Source: Betaproteobacteria bacterium SG8_40 (GTDB lineage Bacteria > Pseudomonadota > Gammaproteobacteria > Burkholderiales > Eutrophovitaceae). Taken from it: a stretch of DNA of 8,555 nt. Both the position numbers and the translations under genes were made by a program. The notes under the pieces were generated by a model. It was not told the origin of the DNA. It was given only the letters and a program-made list of their open reading frames with translations, and searched no databases. Each line of letters opens with the position of its first letter. Within the stretch, counting starts at the first letter, position 1. This document shows positions 6,309 to 8,555 of the stretch, in pieces. The DNA lies in the NCBI GenBank assembly GCA_001304425.1, contig LJTS01000105.1:1-8555 (forward strand), given 5' to 3'.

Positions 6309-6324
6309 CGGGCGGCGTCGCCCG
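6309..6324. other. Short GC-rich stem-loop between convergent cytochrome c and selO
   Basis: CGGGCG (6309-6314) and CGCCCG (6319-6324) form a perfect six-pair stem around GCGT. It lies 56 bases after the cytochrome stop and has no T-run on either strand. It may contribute to termination between the converging genes. The rest of 6254-6437 shows only a weaker inverted repeat, GGCGCG/CGCGCC at 6353-6358 and 6374-6379. Confidence 0.4.
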
Positions 6325-6437
6325 CAAGGTGTGCGGCGTGGGCTGACGGCAAGGCGCGACAGGTGACGGCCCGCGCGCCAATGGCTGGGGAAGGCTCCAG
6401 GTTCAGCGCTCGCGTGAATCCTTGATGCGATCCGCGC

Positions 6438-8012
6438 TCAGGAACTACACGACAGCATCGAGCAGCCGGCGCGGGTGCGTGCCCAGTCGGGCCGGCGCGC
6501 CGCAAACGCTTCGCGGCCGGGCTGATCGTCGTAAGGCCGGCGCATCACGTCCAGCAGTTCATGAATGCCGGAGTAGTCGCCCTGCCCGGCGCGGTCGATG
6601 GCCTGCTGCGCGAGGTAGTTGCGCAGCACGTATCTGGGGTTGGCCTTGCGCATTTTCTCGCGGCGCTGTTCCGCTGACAGCGTGTCCTCACGCAGGCGCG
6701 CCGCGTAACTTCCCAGCCAGTCATTGAATTCCGGCTCTGCCTGCTTGCGTTTGGCTTCGTCGTAGAACGCGTCTTCGAACGGGGCAAGGTTTGGCATTTC
6801 CACATCGACATCGGCGAGCGCGCGAAAGAAGATGGTCATGTCGACTTCAGCGGTGTGCATCAATCCGTGCAATGCCTGCAGAAGCAGAAGGTCTTTTTCG
6901 CGGCATTCGTCAAGTCCGAGTTTCGCCGCGACATCGTTGCGCGTCGCTTCATTGTAGGTGTCGACGTAACGCTGCAGTCCGTCCTTGAGCGGCTCGACCG
7001 ACGCGAATGCCGGCGCCAGTGCGTTGGCGAGCTGGCCGAGGTTCCAGTAGGCGATTTCGGCCTGTTGGCCGAAGCGGTACCGCCGCCCGCCGGCATCGGT
7101 GGTATTGGGTGTCCAGTCGGGATCGAAGTTGTCGATCCAGCCGTAAGGGCCATAGTCGATGGTGAGCCCGAGGATGGAGAGGTTGTCGGTGTTCATCACG
7201 CCGTGCACGAAACCGACGCGCATCCAGTGGGCAATGGTGCGTGCGGTGCGTTCGCACACCTGGGCGAACCATTCGGCATAGAGCTGATCGCCGCCCGCCT
7301 TGCCGCTTTCGGCAAGTTCCGGAAAATCGCGGCGAATGGTGAAGTCGATGAGTTGTTTCAGCAACTCGACATCGCCGCGCGATGCCGGCAGTTCGAAGTT
7401 GCCGAGACGAATGAACGACGGCGCGACCCGGCAGACGATGGCGCCCTGCTCTGCTTCCGGCCGCCCGTCATAGAACATGTCGCGGATGACGGTTGCGCCC
7501 GTGGTGACCAGGCTGAGCGCGCGCGTGGTCGGCACGCCGAGATGGTGCATCGCCTCGCTGCAGAGAAATTCGCGGATCGACGAGCGAAGCACGGCGCGCC
7601 CGTCGGCACTGCGCGAGTACGGCGTGGGGCCGGCGCCTTTCAACTGCAGTTCCCAGCGCTCGCCTTTTGCGTTGATGATTTCGCCGAGGTTAATGGCGCG
7701 GCCGTCACCAAGCTGTCCGGCCCAGTTGCCGAACTGGTGCCCGCCGTAATTGGCGGCATACGGCTCCATGCCTTCGACGAGCGCGTTGCCGCCGAACACT
7801 TTGGCAAAGTCCGGTGAAGCGATGTCCTGCTCGTCGATGCCGAGTATGGCTGCGACTTCCGCCGAGTGTGCGATCAGCCGGGGCTGAGGCACCGGCGTCG
7901 GTTCGACGCGCGAGTACAGCGCCTTGTGCACCTGGCGCACGCGTGGCCCGGATTCCGGATCGGCAGGCAGTTCGCGCACGAAGCGATTGTCGAATTGCAG
8001 TGATTGCAGCAT
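6438..8012 (-). CDS. selO: Protein adenylyltransferase SelO (YdiU/UPF0061 family pseudokinase)
   Basis: A 524-residue member of the SelO family, which transfers AMP from ATP to Ser, Thr or Tyr of target proteins and in bacteria is linked to redox and stress responses. Family signatures are complete: YGGHQFGNWAGQLGDGRA (about 89-106), Lys125 in QLKGAGPTPYSR, the segment RSSIREFLCSEAMHHLGVPTTRAL (about 143-165), HGVMNTDNLS (270-279) with Asp276 and Asn277, and the metal-binding Asp286 in IDYGPYG. The protein ends GCSMLSCSS; the final Cys522 sits where eukaryotic SelO has selenocysteine. I prefer the ATG at 8012 because MLQSLQFDNRFV matches the usual family N-terminus. An ATG at 8045 would add 11 residues. 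Neither has a clear ribosome site. It lies downstream of the lipoprotein gene on the same strand and may share its transcript. Confidence 0.95.
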   Translation of the reverse strand: MLQSLQFDNRFVRELPADPESGPRVRQVHKALYSRVEPTPVPQPRLIAHSAEVAAILGIDEQDIASPDFAKVFGGNALVEGMEPYAANYGGHQFGNWAGQLGDGRAINLGEIINAKGERWELQLKGAGPTPYSRSADGRAVLRSSIREFLCSEAMHHLGVPTTRALSLVTTGATVIRDMFYDGRPEAEQGAIVCRVAPSFIRLGNFELPASRGDVELLKQLIDFTIRRDFPELAESGKAGGDQLYAEWFAQVCERTARTIAHWMRVGFVHGVMNTDNLSILGLTIDYGPYGWIDNFDPDWTPNTTDAGGRRYRFGQQAEIAYWNLGQLANALAPAFASVEPLKDGLQRYVDTYNEATRNDVAAKLGLDECREKDLLLLQALHGLMHTAEVDMTIFFRALADVDVEMPNLAPFEDAFYDEAKRKQAEPEFNDWLGSYAARLREDTLSAEQRREKMRKANPRYVLRNYLAQQAIDRAGQGDYSGIHELLDVMRRPYDDQPGREAFAARRPDWARTRAGCSMLSCSS

Positions 8013-8134
8013 GAGTATGGATGCTACGGGCTCGCGAAACAGCATACAACCGCGTTGGTATCAAGGGTTTGGCGCCAGCCACGAAGCGCCGGGCGCGACA
8101 CCCGCCGCGCGTCGCTAGCCCGGGTCCTGGCCGC

Positions 8135-8410
8135 TTACCCTTTGCGCGGATCCTTCAGGTAACACTTCCATCCGGTCGCCTTTGAATCCTGCGGCACCTG
8201 CGGCGGCAGGTTGGCCATTATCGAGGGCAAGGCGCCATCCATCGATGCCTCGCACTCCTCGATGGTCTTGATGTTGGGATTGAACAGGATGTACGAATTG
8301 ATGTTCTTCGAGTTTTCGATATCGATCTCGACGTAGACGCCTTCCGGCTCGGGTTCGGAACAGCCGCTCAGCGCCAGCGCGAGAACTGCAACGGTCAGAA
8401 TGCTCTTCAT
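8135..8410 (-). CDS. Small lipoprotein of unknown function
   Basis: A 91-residue protein with a classic lipoprotein signal peptide: MKSILTVAVLALALSGC, with lipobox LSGC at residues 14-17 and lipid attachment on Cys17. The residue after the lipidated Cys is Ser, not Asp, so outer-membrane sorting is expected under the E. coli rule. The mature part begins with an acidic stretch (EPEPEGVYVEIDIE) and contains two further Cys, in TIEECEAS and GWKCYLKD, that could form a disulfide. I do not recognise a family. The ATG at 8410 is supported by AAAGG (plus-strand CCTTT at 8419-8423) eight bases upstream. It is 122 bp upstream of selO on the same strand. The signal peptide and ribosome site make it a convincing gene despite its size. 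Confidence 0.8.
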   Translation of the reverse strand: MKSILTVAVLALALSGCSEPEPEGVYVEIDIENSKNINSYILFNPNIKTIEECEASMDGALPSIMANLPPQVPQDSKATGWKCYLKDPRKG

Positions 8411-8450
8411 TGTTTATGCCTTTGGATGCTGGATCGTGCCGCAAGAACGG

Positions 8451-8456
8451 ATTCTA
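8451..8456 (-). promoter_or_regulatory. Candidate -10 element for the lipoprotein gene
   Basis: Read on the minus strand this is TAGAAT, five of six matches to TATAAT, about 40 bases before the start codon. No good -35 hexamer lies at 16-18 bp, so it may depend on an activator or be chance. Confidence 0.3.
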
Positions 8457-8555
8457 GGCCACAACCCCCGCCCTTGCTCTGACGCGGGCGATGCACGATG
8501 CCTGATTCCCGCCCTGCTCTCCGGAAACACGGCCCGCGTTCAGTCGTATTCGAAG

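Noticed and set aside
6855..7817. A 320-codon plus-strand open frame opposite selO
   Set aside because: selO matches its family along its whole length on the other strand; this frame shows no recognisable motif and is a shadow.
8071..8115. Inverted repeats GGCGC/GCGCC and GCGAC/GTCGC between the lipoprotein and selO
   Set aside because: Five-pair stems with 10-11 base loops and no T-run on the minus strand are expected by chance in GC-rich DNA.
8540..8555. Possible end of another minus-strand gene (codons F-E-Y-D then TGA)
   Set aside because: Only four complete codons are visible, which is not enough to support a gene.

Overview
The window looks like chromosomal DNA of a high-GC Gram-negative bacterium, most likely a beta- or gamma-proteobacterium. 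The reasons are a periplasmic PQQ alcohol dehydrogenase with a c-type cytochrome, a polyamine-type ABC importer with a periplasmic binding protein, a lipobox lipoprotein and a SelO pseudokinase. I cannot name the genus from sequence alone. I see no mobile element, tRNA, rRNA or CRISPR array.

Layout. (1) Positions 1-2428, plus strand: the end of a PotD/PotF-like substrate-binding protein, then two inner-membrane permeases, PotB-like (with a large extra periplasmic segment) and PotC-like, which overlap by one base. A perfect 10-bp stem-loop lies between the binding protein and the first permease. (2) Positions 2483-3352, minus strand: an aldo/keto reductase with an intact D-Y-K-H tetrad, converging on the permease operon across a 54-bp gap with a curious repeat arrangement. 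(3) Positions 3353-3975: a 623-bp divergent intergenic region. It holds the most unusual structure of the window: seven consecutive units that begin TGCA (once TGCG) spaced exactly 17 bp apart at 3461-3579. (4) Positions 3976-6253, plus strand: a PQQ-dependent alcohol dehydrogenase whose active site carries the WDYDG signature of lanthanide-dependent enzymes, followed by its probable electron acceptor, a monoheme cytochrome c. Two hairpins, the second a plausible intrinsic terminator, separate them. (5) Positions 6438-8410, minus strand: protein adenylyltransferase SelO, preceded in its direction of transcription by a small lipoprotein of unknown function.

How the genes may work together: the dehydrogenase would oxidise an alcohol in the periplasm and pass electrons to the cytochrome c. 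The divergent aldo/keto reductase could act on carbonyl products and could share control through the 17-bp array, but that is inference. The ABC importer, SelO and the lipoprotein appear functionally separate.

The best candidate for something undescribed is the 17-bp periodic array between the reductase and the lanthanide-type dehydrogenase. It could be a multi-site operator for an unknown regulator.
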